Assembly (NCBI GenBank): GCA_016700415.1
Contig: CP065018.1
Location: forward strand, 1,611,001 to 1,675,000
DNA length: 64,000 nucleotides
Source: Flavobacteriales bacterium
GTDB lineage: Bacteria > Bacteroidota > Bacteroidia > Flavobacteriales_F > PHOS-HE28
Reading direction: 5' to 3'
A program made the position numbers and the translations under genes. The notes under the pieces are model-generated. The model was given only the letters and a program-made list of their open reading frames with translations. It had not been told where the DNA came from and did not search any database. Shown here in pieces: positions 17,284 through 26,076 of the stretch; position 1 is the stretch's first letter; every line of letters starts with the position of its first letter.

Positions 17284-18483
17284 TTAAGGCAGCCGCAAAA
17301 AACGCTTGGATACTACTATACGTCCAGAGCGCAAACAGGCGATATATGCACCGGGCGCAAGCCCGCTGACATCCACCGTTCGCGAGCCGTTCTCCATAGA
17401 TCTTGGCCGGCCTACATCCCGCCCCGTCGCATCTATGATCGACAAGATTGTCGTGGTGGCTGAACTTGTATCGAAGCGAATGTGAAGCAACTCCCGCACA
17501 GGGTTCGGGAACAGCTCGATCTCCGCCGCATTGGCGAGAACCGCGGATGACACCTGCGTAGCCGAAACCGGCACCGCCATGGCCGACGCGGTGCCAATGG
17601 TCAATTTCGTCAAGCCCTGCCAATAAGCGAGGTCCATGTACTCCATCCGATCGCTCGATGTGTGGTAATGTGGGTTGGGGTCGTTATCGAAATCCTCGAT
17701 CACCAGGATCGCGCCGTAGCCCTCCGACCAGAACGAGGCATGATCGCTATACGTGGCGCCGGGGTTATTCACCACGATCGGCAGGCCCAGACCGTAGATG
17801 GTGTTCACCATCAGCACGGAATCCTTGATGGCGATGCTGTTGGCCACGGGCCGCGTATGGATCCGCATCAGGCCGTCGCCGTTGCCGTCATAGCCGATAG
17901 CATCCATCTGCACCGCGGCCAGGATCTCCTCATCATTCCCTGCCGCCGCGCTGGTGTAGTAGGCGCTACCGATCAGGCCCTGCTCCTCCTCATCCCAGAG
18001 CGCAAAGACGACCGTGTTCTCAAAGTCATGACCGGCCATGACACGAGCCGCTTCCATCACAGCGCATACTCCGCTCCCATCATCATCCGCTCCGGGCGCG
18101 GTGGTTCCGCCGGGCATGCTGTCGTAGTGCCCGCAGATCACCACCTTCCGCTCCGGATGCACCAAGCCTGTTTTCACCGCAAGGACATTCCCGCCTTGCG
18201 CACCGAAGACCTGTACCTCCGGCGCATAGCCCATGCGTGTGAATTCCTGCTGCAGCCACTGCGCTGCCAACGCATTCCCCGGCTGGAATTTGTTCCGTGA
18301 AAGGATCGTTTGCGCGCCATTGCCCACATCCACCGGCTGCATCCCGCTCAGCCGCTCCAAGCGCCATGTGAGGGAATCAACGTTCACGGCGTCCACGATC
18401 TGTTGGATGGTCGGGTTCTGGGCATTGGCCCATATCGGCAGGACTATTAAAAGCAGGACCGCGGCGTGGGGAAGTATGCGCAT
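17284..18483 (-). CDS. M28-family zinc aminopeptidase with T9SS sorting domain
   Basis: A 399-residue secreted metallopeptidase. After the signal peptide (ending WANAQ) comes an M28 domain. Its di-zinc ligands by family pattern are His119 (CGHYDS), Asp133 (GADDDGSG), the Glu pair around 165-167 (WDEEEQG), Asp194 (QMDAIGY) and a His near 285 (HYHTSSDR). The C-terminal about 75 residues (IELFPNPVRELLHIRF to FLRLP) form a T9SS type A sorting domain, so the enzyme should be exported to the surface or medium. It likely trims N-terminal residues from peptides, complementing the adjacent DPP IV. It is divergent from the AraC-type regulator, with 47 bp between starts. Confidence 0.93.
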   Translation of the reverse strand: MRILPHAAVLLLIVLPIWANAQNPTIQQIVDAVNVDSLTWRLERLSGMQPVDVGNGAQTILSRNKFQPGNALAAQWLQQEFTRMGYAPEVQVFGAQGGNVLAVKTGLVHPERKVVICGHYDSMPGGTTAPGADDDGSGVCAVMEAARVMAGHDFENTVVFALWDEEEQGLIGSAYYTSAAAGNDEEILAAVQMDAIGYDGNGDGLMRIHTRPVANSIAIKDSVLMVNTIYGLGLPIVVNNPGATYSDHASFWSEGYGAILVIEDFDNDPNPHYHTSSDRMEYMDLAYWQGLTKLTIGTASAMAVPVSATQVSSAVLANAAEIELFPNPVRELLHIRFDTSSATTTILSIIDATGRDVGRPRSMENGSRTVDVSGLAPGAYIACLRSGRIVVSKRFLRLP

Positions 18484-18530
18484 TGATGCAAGTTATGCCA
18501 CTCCGTCCTAAAGGTCCCGATCTTTGCTGA

Positions 18531-19103
18531 ATGAAAGATCATACGCTCATCATCCGCAACATGGTCTGCGACCGTTGCAAAGCCGCAGTGAGCAAGGTGA
18601 TGGAACAACTGGACCTGCCGATCCGCCGGCTTGATCTGGGCGAAATCGAGCTGATGCAAGAACCATCAGCACAAGCGATCGCGGCACTTCATGTCGCCCT
18701 TCAACCACTGGGCTTCGAACTGGTGGAGGACCGCGATGCCGCGACGATCGCGCGCATCAAGTCCGCGGTGGTGCAACTTGTGCATCATGCGGATGGTGAT
18801 GCGGACAAGATGAAATTGAGCACTTGGCTCAGCGATGCGCTCCACAAAGAATATTCAGGCTTGGCAGCGCTGTTCAGCAGTGTGGAAGGGATAACCGTAG
18901 AGCACTTCTTCCTGCTTCAGCGCATCGAACGGGTGAAAGAGCTTGTGCGCTATGGCGAACTCACCATCAGCGAGATCGCCTTTTCCACCGGGTTCAGCAG
19001 TGCTGCTCACCTGTCCGGGCAGTTCAAATTGTTCACCGGGATGACGCCCACGGATTTCCGCAAGCTCGGTGGCCCACGCATCCCACTGGATCAGGTGGGT
19101 TGA
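18531..19103 (+). CDS. AraC-family regulator with N-terminal CxxC metal-binding-like segment
   Basis: 190 residues. The first part, LIIRNMVCDRCKAAVSKVM, resembles the MxCxxC metal-binding loop of HMA domains, and a ferredoxin-like half domain could follow to about residue 70. The C-terminal about 80 residues are an AraC-type HTH: the second helix-turn-helix contains ISEIAFSTGFSSAAHLSGQF and then the family signature FTGMTPTDFRK. No sugar-binding cupin is present. It lies about 90 bp before copA on the same strand, so it is a strong candidate for a copper-responsive activator of copA. A GATCTTTG -7-like box lies directly before the start. Metal specificity is inferred. Confidence 0.85.
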   Translation: MKDHTLIIRNMVCDRCKAAVSKVMEQLDLPIRRLDLGEIELMQEPSAQAIAALHVALQPLGFELVEDRDAATIARIKSAVVQLVHHADGDADKMKLSTWLSDALHKEYSGLAALFSSVEGITVEHFFLLQRIERVKELVRYGELTISEIAFSTGFSSAAHLSGQFKLFTGMTPTDFRKLGGPRIPLDQVG

Positions 19104-19195
19104 TACGGCTGACCGTTCCGATGTAAGGCATTACCGGAATGATGTAACCTGCTCCGGCGCGATAGTCCGTTGCTTTGTGTCCTTATCACATCGAA

Positions 19196-21739
19196 ATGGA
19201 TCACGAGCATTCAGTTACAGGCCCTTCACATTCCGACGAGCAACTCGCCAAAGACCCCGTCTGCGGTATGGATGTGGACCCTACCACCGCCAAGTACAGC
19301 AGCGAACACGAAGGCAAGACCTATTACTTCTGTTCCGAAGGGTGCAGGAAGAAGTTCGAGGCGGAACCCGCGAAATACCTCGCAGCAAAGAAGGTGAAGG
19401 ACCCCGTCTGCGGCATGGACGTGGACCCCGCCACCGCCAAGCACAGCAGCGAACACAAAGGCAAGTCCTATTACTTCTGCTGCGAAGGATGCAAGAAGAA
19501 GTTCGACGCCGATCAGGAGCGCTACCTGCAACCGAAGCTGGCCCCGCTGCCACTGATCGGCAAGCAGGTAAATTACACCCATGCTGGCGCGAGCGTCCAC
19601 GCTCGTGCCAATGCGAACGTGATGTACACCTGCCCGATGGACCCGGAGATCCGCCAACTGGGCCCGGGCACCTGCCCCATCTGCGGCATGGCGCTGGAAC
19701 CGGAAGTGTACAGCCCGGATGCCGGCCCCAACGAAGAGCTGATCGATATGACGCGGCGCTTCTGGATCGGCGTGGCGCTCACCAGCCCTGTGTTCCTGCT
19801 GGAAATGGGCTCGCACATTTTCCCTTCGTTGCACAACATCGTACCCCCACAGGTCTCTGCATGGATCCAGTTCCTGCTGGCCACGCCCGTGGTGCTCTGG
19901 GCCGGTTGGCCTTTGCTCCAACGTGGCTGGGCCTCTGTGCGCACCGGCAACCTCAACATGTTCACGCTGATCGCTATGGGCGTGGGCGTGGCGTGGGTGT
20001 ACAGTGTTGTCGCGCTCTTCGCACCGGGGCTCTTCCCGGAGGCGTTCCGTACAGCGCACGGTGTGGTGGGCGTCTACTTTGAAGCGGCGGCCATGATCAC
20101 CGTACTGGTGCTGCTGGGCCAAGTGCTGGAGCTGCGGGCGCGTGAAAGCACCGCCGGCGCCATCAAAGCCCTGCTGGACCTCGCCCCCACCACCGCATTG
20201 CGTATCAACGCGGACGGTAGCGACGAAGTAGTGGATCTGGACCGCATCTCCGTAGGCGATCGCCTGCGTGTACGGCCCGGCGAAAAAGTGCCGGTGGACG
20301 GCGAAGTTCTCGAAGGCCGCTCCGTGATCGACGAGAGCATGATCACCGGCGAATCCATGCCGGTGACGCGTACCGTGGGCGATACCGTGATCGGTGGCAC
20401 CATGAACAGCTCCGGTGCCTTGGTGGTACAGGCAGGAAAGGTGGGCGCCGATACCGTGCTCTCGCGCATCGTGCAGCTGGTGGCCTCCGCCCAGCGTTCC
20501 CGCGCACCCATCCAGCGCATGGCGGATAAAGTTTCCGGCTGGTTCGTGCCGATCGTGATCGGCGCGGCCGTGCTCACCTTCATCGTCTGGATGTTCGTGG
20601 GGCCGGAGCCGCGCTTCACCTACGCACTGGTGGCAGCGGTATCGGTGCTCATCATCGCATGCCCGTGCGCATTGGGCCTGGCCACACCCATGAGCATCAT
20701 GGTGGGCGTGGGCAAGGGCGCGCAAATGGGTGTACTGATCCGCGACGCGGAAGCGCTGGAGCGCATGGAGAAGGTGGATACGCTGGTGGTGGACAAGACC
20801 GGAACGCTCACCGAAGGCAAGCCGAGCGTCACCCACATCTTCCCGGAAGAAGGTTTTACCGAAGCGGAAGTGCTGCGCTTCTCAGCAGCCGTGGAGCGGC
20901 TATCCGAGCATCCCTATGCAAAGGCCATCGTCGGCGCGGCGCGCGCCAAGGAACTGCAAGTACCGGCCGTCACGGACTTCGATTCGCCCACGGGCAAGGG
21001 TGTGCTGGGTACGGTGGAAGGCAAGCGCGTTCTCCTCGGCAGCGCCGAATTCCTGAAGGAGCATAAGATCGAAACGGAGCGACTTTCCGAGCTGGCGGGC
21101 GTACGCAGGCGTGAAGGAGCCACAGTGATCTTCGTCGCCATCGATGCCCAAGTGGCGGGCATGCTCTCCATCGCCGATGCGATCAAACCCACCACCGCCA
21201 AAGCGTTGGACGGCCTGCGGAAAGAAGGTCTGCACATCGTGATGCTCACCGGCGATGCACAAGCCACCGCCGAAGCCGTGGCCCGCAGCCTCGGCATCAG
21301 CGAAGTGGAGGCCGGCGTGCTGCCCGAGCGGAAGAGTGCCGTGGTGCAACGCCTGCAGAAGGAAGGCCGCATCGTGGCCATGGCCGGCGATGGCGTGAAC
21401 GATGCGCCCGCATTGGCCGCTGCCGACGTGGGCATCGCCATGGGCCACGGCACCGATGTGGCCATGGAAAGCGCAGGCATCACGCTGGTGAAGGGTGACC
21501 TCATCGGCATCCTGCGCGCACGCCGCTTATCACAGGCCGTGATGCGCAACATCAAGCAGAACCTGTTCTTCGCTTTCGGTTACAACGCTTTGGGCATTCC
21601 CATTGCGGCGGGTGTGCTGTACCCGGTGTTCGGCTGGCTGCTCTCGCCCATCATCGCGGCAGCAGCCATGAGTTTCAGCAGCGTGAGCGTGATCACGAAC
21701 AGCTTACGGTTGCGGGGGAAGAAGTTTGATCGATCGTAG
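19196..21739 (+). CDS. copA: Copper-translocating P1B-type ATPase with two YHS domains and an HMBD
   Basis: An 847-residue heavy-metal pump. Two near-identical YHS domains lead (DPVCGMDVDP..YYFCSEGC and DPVCGMDVDP..YYFCCEGC, residues about 20-105), then a heavy-metal-binding domain YTCPMDPEIRQLGPGTCPICGM (about 143-166). There is no classical HMA domain. Eight transmembrane segments are expected. Ion-binding CPC is in ACPCALGLATP, the phosphorylation site in DKTGTLTEGKP, the P1B signature in SEHPYAKAI, the hinge in GDGVNDAPALAAADVG, and the actuator motif in TGESMPV. These indicate Cu(I) export from the cytoplasm. I start at MDHEHSVTG (19196), not at the in-frame ATG seven codons earlier. The 3' 198 bp are duplicated at 25837-26034. 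Confidence 0.93.
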   Translation: MDHEHSVTGPSHSDEQLAKDPVCGMDVDPTTAKYSSEHEGKTYYFCSEGCRKKFEAEPAKYLAAKKVKDPVCGMDVDPATAKHSSEHKGKSYYFCCEGCKKKFDADQERYLQPKLAPLPLIGKQVNYTHAGASVHARANANVMYTCPMDPEIRQLGPGTCPICGMALEPEVYSPDAGPNEELIDMTRRFWIGVALTSPVFLLEMGSHIFPSLHNIVPPQVSAWIQFLLATPVVLWAGWPLLQRGWASVRTGNLNMFTLIAMGVGVAWVYSVVALFAPGLFPEAFRTAHGVVGVYFEAAAMITVLVLLGQVLELRARESTAGAIKALLDLAPTTALRINADGSDEVVDLDRISVGDRLRVRPGEKVPVDGEVLEGRSVIDESMITGESMPVTRTVGDTVIGGTMNSSGALVVQAGKVGADTVLSRIVQLVASAQRSRAPIQRMADKVSGWFVPIVIGAAVLTFIVWMFVGPEPRFTYALVAAVSVLIIACPCALGLATPMSIMVGVGKGAQMGVLIRDAEALERMEKVDTLVVDKTGTLTEGKPSVTHIFPEEGFTEAEVLRFSAAVERLSEHPYAKAIVGAARAKELQVPAVTDFDSPTGKGVLGTVEGKRVLLGSAEFLKEHKIETERLSELAGVRRREGATVIFVAIDAQVAGMLSIADAIKPTTAKALDGLRKEGLHIVMLTGDAQATAEAVARSLGISEVEAGVLPERKSAVVQRLQKEGRIVAMAGDGVNDAPALAAADVGIAMGHGTDVAMESAGITLVKGDLIGILRARRLSQAVMRNIKQNLFFAFGYNALGIPIAAGVLYPVFGWLLSPIIAAAAMSFSSVSVITNSLRLRGKKFDRS
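21542..21739. repeat. 198-bp direct repeat, copy at the native copA 3' end
   Basis: Nearly identical to 25837-26034, with four mismatches by eye. A further shared GCAGGCACTC follows the stop codon in both copies. Confidence 0.95.
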
Positions 21740-21777
21740 CATAGCAGGCACTCGCGTACTTCAACCGGGAGAATGGC

Positions 21778-23172
21778 TCAACGCACCGGAATAAAGCGGT
21801 CGGCCAAATGCCCGTCCACCACCGCTATGTACACCGCCATGCTATGCTCGGTGAAGGGGATGCTTGCACTGCGGCCCGCCGCGCTGCGAACCTCCCGCTC
21901 CAGCACCAAGCGCCCCTGGGGGTCGTACACCCGCAATTGGTGCGGGCCGTCGCTCAAGTTCAAGAGGTTCAGCACACCGGAAGACGACCATGCCGTCCGA
22001 AAAACCTCCTTTGCCGGACTGTTACCATCTATGCCTAATGTGCTGCACTGGTAGCGGATGTCATCGCCCAGGTAGCGCATGAAGCCGTTGCCGAAGCCTG
22101 CGGAGATGTACAGCGTGTCGTGGTAGAAGACCGCGTTGGCCGCGCCGGTGGTCGGGGAGATGTCCCCGCCGCCGGGCACGCAGTAGGTGCTGCCGTCCCA
22201 CACGGCCACGCCGGGGGTGCCCATCAGGCTGGCAAAGCGGAAGCCGCCCACCACCAAGAGCAGACTATCATGCACCACCAAGCGTTCGATCTTCGGGGCG
22301 TAGGCATCGGAGTTGTAGATGGTCTGCACCCCTTGGCCCGGCTCGCCGATGGAGTACGCCTGCTCCCCGTCCCAGCGCAGGCCGCCCTGCCCGGGGTTGC
22401 CGCTGCTGTAGTGCGACCTGCCCCCGATGTACAGCTCATCCTTGTACACCGCCATCTGCCCGCCGGAATCGAAGCCCCCTTGCAGGCAGTAGCTGCACAG
22501 GGGTTCCCAGGCAGTATCCACCAATTGCATCAGGTTGCGGATGGAATTATCTGCGAAATCGAAGATCCCGCTCACCACCAGCTTCCCTTGGTACTTGGCG
22601 ATATCCTTCATGATCGGCGTTCCTACATATTCGGGCACAGGCCCTACGTTTTCCCAGTGGCCTCCCACGCGCTTGGCCAGGCCGTTGCAGTAATAGCCGT
22701 CCGCGTGTGTAAAAGGACCCGTGGCGTACATCTCACCATCGATCACACGCAACGACTGGACATATGCCCCTTCAATGCCACTGTTGATGTCTCCGTACGA
22801 TTGCCATGTACCGCCAGCAAAGCACGCGATCCTTTTGATCGGCTCGTCCAAGATCGACTTGAATGCTCCACCCACGATCAGCGTGTCGTGGTACATCACC
22901 GCTGTCTTCAACTCGTTGCCGAACAGCCCGAGGGTGTCCCAATGCGTGCCATCGTAGCGGTAAAGCGGCCAATAACTTGCCGTGTCCGTATTGAACCAAT
23001 CACCGCCACCGGCATAAAGCACGTCGTTTACGGTGTCGTTCATGCATATCCAAGCGTTCCCAAGGAACATGCCTTGCCCGGCATCCTCCCAGAACTGCTG
23101 GGAGAATGCCGGGCCGCATAAGCATGCCGCCACCATGCAGGCGGCCTTTTTAAAACGGTGCAAAACAGACAT
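21778..23172 (-). CDS. Secreted repeat protein with T9SS sorting domain
   Basis: 464 residues: a signal peptide ending GPAFSQ, then a series of short modules of the type LYAGGGDWF, LIVGGAFKS, MYATGPFTH, LVVSGIFDF and LYIGGRSHY. These look like propeller-type repeats of the kelch/delta-60 sort, in which each blade reports a VxGxF strand. The tail (GVLNLLNLSDGPHQLRVYDP to LADRFIPVR) is a T9SS type A domain almost the same as in the adjacent upstream gene. It starts 3 bp after the end of that gene, so the two are one operon. Function is unknown; surface display is likely. Confidence 0.87.
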   Translation of the reverse strand: MSVLHRFKKAACMVAACLCGPAFSQQFWEDAGQGMFLGNAWICMNDTVNDVLYAGGGDWFNTDTASYWPLYRYDGTHWDTLGLFGNELKTAVMYHDTLIVGGAFKSILDEPIKRIACFAGGTWQSYGDINSGIEGAYVQSLRVIDGEMYATGPFTHADGYYCNGLAKRVGGHWENVGPVPEYVGTPIMKDIAKYQGKLVVSGIFDFADNSIRNLMQLVDTAWEPLCSYCLQGGFDSGGQMAVYKDELYIGGRSHYSSGNPGQGGLRWDGEQAYSIGEPGQGVQTIYNSDAYAPKIERLVVHDSLLLVVGGFRFASLMGTPGVAVWDGSTYCVPGGGDISPTTGAANAVFYHDTLYISAGFGNGFMRYLGDDIRYQCSTLGIDGNSPAKEVFRTAWSSSGVLNLLNLSDGPHQLRVYDPQGRLVLEREVRSAAGRSASIPFTEHSMAVYIAVVDGHLADRFIPVR

Positions 23173-23175
23173 GGC

Positions 23176-25718
23176 TCAGCGCAGCGGGATAAAGCGGTCG
23201 GCGAGTTGCCCGTCCACAACCGCTATGTACACAGCCATGGAAGGCTGCGCGAAGGCGATGGCCCCGCTGTGACCCGCCGCACTGCGTACTTCCCGCTCCA
23301 GCACCAAGCGGCCCTGGGGGTCGTACACCCGCAGTTGGTGCGGGCCGTCGCTCAAGTTCAACAGGTTCAGCACGCCGTCAACTGTCCAGAACGCCCGGAA
23401 CCCGGACCGGTCCACCGCTTGGTTTTCCGCAACGCCCACGATGCTCTCGTCACAGAACTGGGTGATGAAGGCGTCGGAAGCGCCGCCCAGCAAGCCGTTG
23501 TAGTTGTACAGGGGATTAAAGAAATAGCCGGCGTTCTCCTCGCCGTCCAAGGGGAAATAATTGCCGGGAGCACCATTGGGCATGGTGGTATAGCCCACGG
23601 CATAGATGGAACCACCGAAGTCGCTCACGGCCCTGACGTTCTGTGGCTGGGGCAAGCCCCCGGCATCGCCACCGAAGAGGGTGTACCACCGGAGGTCTTG
23701 ATGTTGATCGAAGTTGGCGATGAACCCATCCTGTGCCAAGAGATTTTGGTCGAGGTTATAGGTCGGCTGGTAATAGTGGCCCGGCCAAGGATGAAGGCCG
23801 GGTGCCGCCTCATTCGTGTATCCCCCGACGGTCAGCTCGTCGTCCTGGCCCAGGGTGAGGCAATACGGTGAATGGTTGTCTCCCCCGCCGAGGTAGGTGA
23901 TCCATTTGCCGGCATTGCTCAGGTGTGCAAACTCCGCAATAAACCCGTTGTTCCCTGATAGATCGCTTTCCTGATCATTCCATCCGTCCCCTTCCACCAT
24001 TGTGGGCAATGTGCCGCATGAACCCGTGAGGTACAGGTCCTTGTTCACGGCGATACCCTTTGGCGCCAGCTCATCCGCATCCGGTCCCCCCAAATAGGTG
24101 GCCCACTCCACGTTCCCGGTATAGCTGTATTGGGCGATGAAGATATCGCGGCTGCCGTGGTAGGCTTCCGCAAAGCTTAGCGTGGGCACATTGGCCAAAA
24201 CCGGAATGTTGGAGCTCTCCGTATTCCCCGCGAGCACGATCCGATCTTGTGCGGCCTTTACCAGTGCAAGGTTCTCGTTGTTCGCCCCGCCGTAAAAGCG
24301 GCTCCAAAGGGGGGACTCGTTGGCATCGAACAAGGCGACGAAGGCGTCCTTCCCGCCGTGATGATCGTTCAGGTGATCCCCGGGCAGGTTGCCCTCGGTG
24401 GTCCCCGAGATCACGATCTGGTCCGCATGGGGCACCACGTCCACCGCGTGGATCTGCACCTTCGACATACCGTAAATGGTGGCCCAGTCCCTTACTCCTT
24501 GGTCATCAAATCGTGCAAGGAAGCCCTTGTCCTGCGTGTTGTGGGGGTCGACCTCGTTGTAGGCACCAGCCAAAAACGTAGGGAAGAAATTGAAGGAAGC
24601 GGTGTTCCCGACCAGGTAAATGCGGACGGGGTCGGCCTTGATCGCCAGGCCCGTGGCCTCGGTATAGCCCCCGTTCCAGATATTCGAGTTGCCGAGGAAG
24701 GCCGTCCATTGCAAGAGGTGGGATTGGTTGAACTTGGTGAGCGTGGCCAAGCTGTGTACGTCCCCGGGTGTTATGCTGGTGCCCGTAACACTGGGGAAGT
24801 TCAGTATGGGCGATTCGGTCCTTCCGGCCACGTAGAAGTTACCCTCGCTGTCCGGTTTGATGTCGGTGAGCATATCGAAATCCTCGGCGCCGTAGTAGGT
24901 GCTCCAGCACAGGCCCTCCTCTTCGTAGATTGTGTTCCCGCCCAAGGCCGGCGGACCGACCAGGAAGACCAGGGGCTTCCCGTGGTCGTAGTTGCTGAAG
25001 TTGAAGTAGGCCCTCCCCACGTTTTCGTACGCGTCGTATCCCGCCGTCCAGTTCACCGGGATGATGCTTCCGTCATTGGCCACCTGATAGGCCATGGCCT
25101 GGGGGATTGTCACCCATTCACCCTCGAGCAGCAGCTTCAGGTTGCCGTAGATGTCCACGTCCATCTGGTCCTGGCCGGTGAACTTCAACTCGATGTCCTT
25201 GGGGTGGCCCTCGGGATTGATGACGAAGGCGATCTTCTGCCCCACCATGCCGCTGTAGATGTGCATGTCGATGTGGGGATAAATGCCGGGGTAGATCACC
25301 CGGTGGTAGGGGTGTACGAAGGTGGCACCGTCCGGCGCGCACGAGGGCAGGTAGAAGTGTGCGTACTGGTCCTTCATCTCCCAGACCACCGGATCCGGGT
25401 ACTGTGCATGTTCTCCGGCGCAAGTGATGTCCAAACGCCGCAGGGTGTCGCCGCTGAGGCTGTCGCCCGGGGTGGCGACCACCAAGGAAAAGGTACCTTC
25501 CTTGTGGAAATAGGCGCGGGGCAATGCGCCCGTGGTGTAGAACTTAATGTAGGGGGTGGCGCTGTCCTGAAGGTCCGTCACCTGCCCCATGTTGGGCCAG
25601 ATGCCGTAGCTCTCCTTCAGCATATCGTTGAAGGGATCAGGCGGTATGTAGTACTGGGCGGATGCTGTCAGGCCCACTGTAAGCATTGCGAGCGTAGAGA
25701 GAGAGAGAGAGATTTCAT
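23176..25718 (-). CDS. Large SBBP-type beta-propeller protein with T9SS domain; start out of frame by a (TC)8 tract
   Basis: The body encodes about 830 residues. An N-terminal DUF7948-like domain includes YYIPPDPFNDMLK and MHIYSGMVGQK, followed by SBBP-type propeller repeats (WSTYYGAEDFDMLTDIK, FYVAGRTES, LQWTAFLGNSN, WATYLGGPDADEL, WITYLGGGDNHS) and a C-terminal T9SS type A domain. The only ATG with a signal-peptide context is at 25718 (ATGAAA then eight TC units, 25696-25712). With eight units translation from that ATG enters the wrong frame and stops at 25668. With seven units it would read MKSLSLSTLAMLTVGLTASAQ and join the body, giving 846 residues. An in-frame TTG at 25761 gives an implausible N-terminus. 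The sequenced state is therefore probably OFF. Confidence 0.83.
25696..25712 (-). repeat. Dinucleotide microsatellite in signal-peptide region, (TC)8 plus T
   Basis: Seventeen alternating bases lie immediately after ATGAAA of the upstream T9SS gene, read on the minus strand. Loss of one unit restores the frame. Confidence 0.95.
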
Positions 25719-25764
25719 GGCCAATGGGGTGTTGATTAGGTGATGTGAATGTATAATCCAAATT

Positions 25765-26034
25765 TTGGACATGGCAAATTTTCTTAATGCGTGTTTTGGA
25801 TTATGGATGTCACGGATGATGATCGCATCCTGCGCAATGCGCAACATCAAGCAGAACCTGTTCTTCGCTTTCGGTTACAACGCTTTGGGCATTCCCATTG
25901 CGGCGGGTGTGCTGTACCCGGTGTTCGGCTGGCTGCTCTCGCCCATCATCGCGGCTGCGGCCATGAGTTTCAGCAGCGTGAGCGTGATCACGAACAGCTT
26001 ACGGTTGCGTGGGAAGAAGTTTGATCGAACGTAG
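25765..26034 (+). pseudogene. Duplicated 3' end of copA
   Basis: From 25837 the sequence reproduces the last 65 codons of copA (MRNIKQNLFFAFGYNALGIP to GKKFDRT) and its stop. Homology weakly continues upstream (GCATCCTGCGC) with a small internal deletion. There is no pump upstream of it, so it is a non-functional fragment. Confidence 0.92.
25837..26034. repeat. 198-bp direct repeat, second copy
   Basis: Counterpart of 21542-21739. The two copies bracket the two T9SS genes, with about 4.1 kb between them. Confidence 0.95.
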
Positions 26035-26076
26035 TTCCGCAGGCACTCCCGACAGGCGAATGCCTGCCGAGTTCCC

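Noticed and set aside
19226..20836. 536-residue minus-strand frame opposite copA
   Set aside because: His/Ala/Arg-rich composition with no family motif, fully antisense to a clear P-type ATPase.
21542..26034. The 198-bp repeats considered as attL/attR of an integrative element
   Set aside because: No integrase, excisionase or mobilisation gene lies between them and the repeat is much longer than a typical core. Kept as a finding about insertion, not called as att sites.
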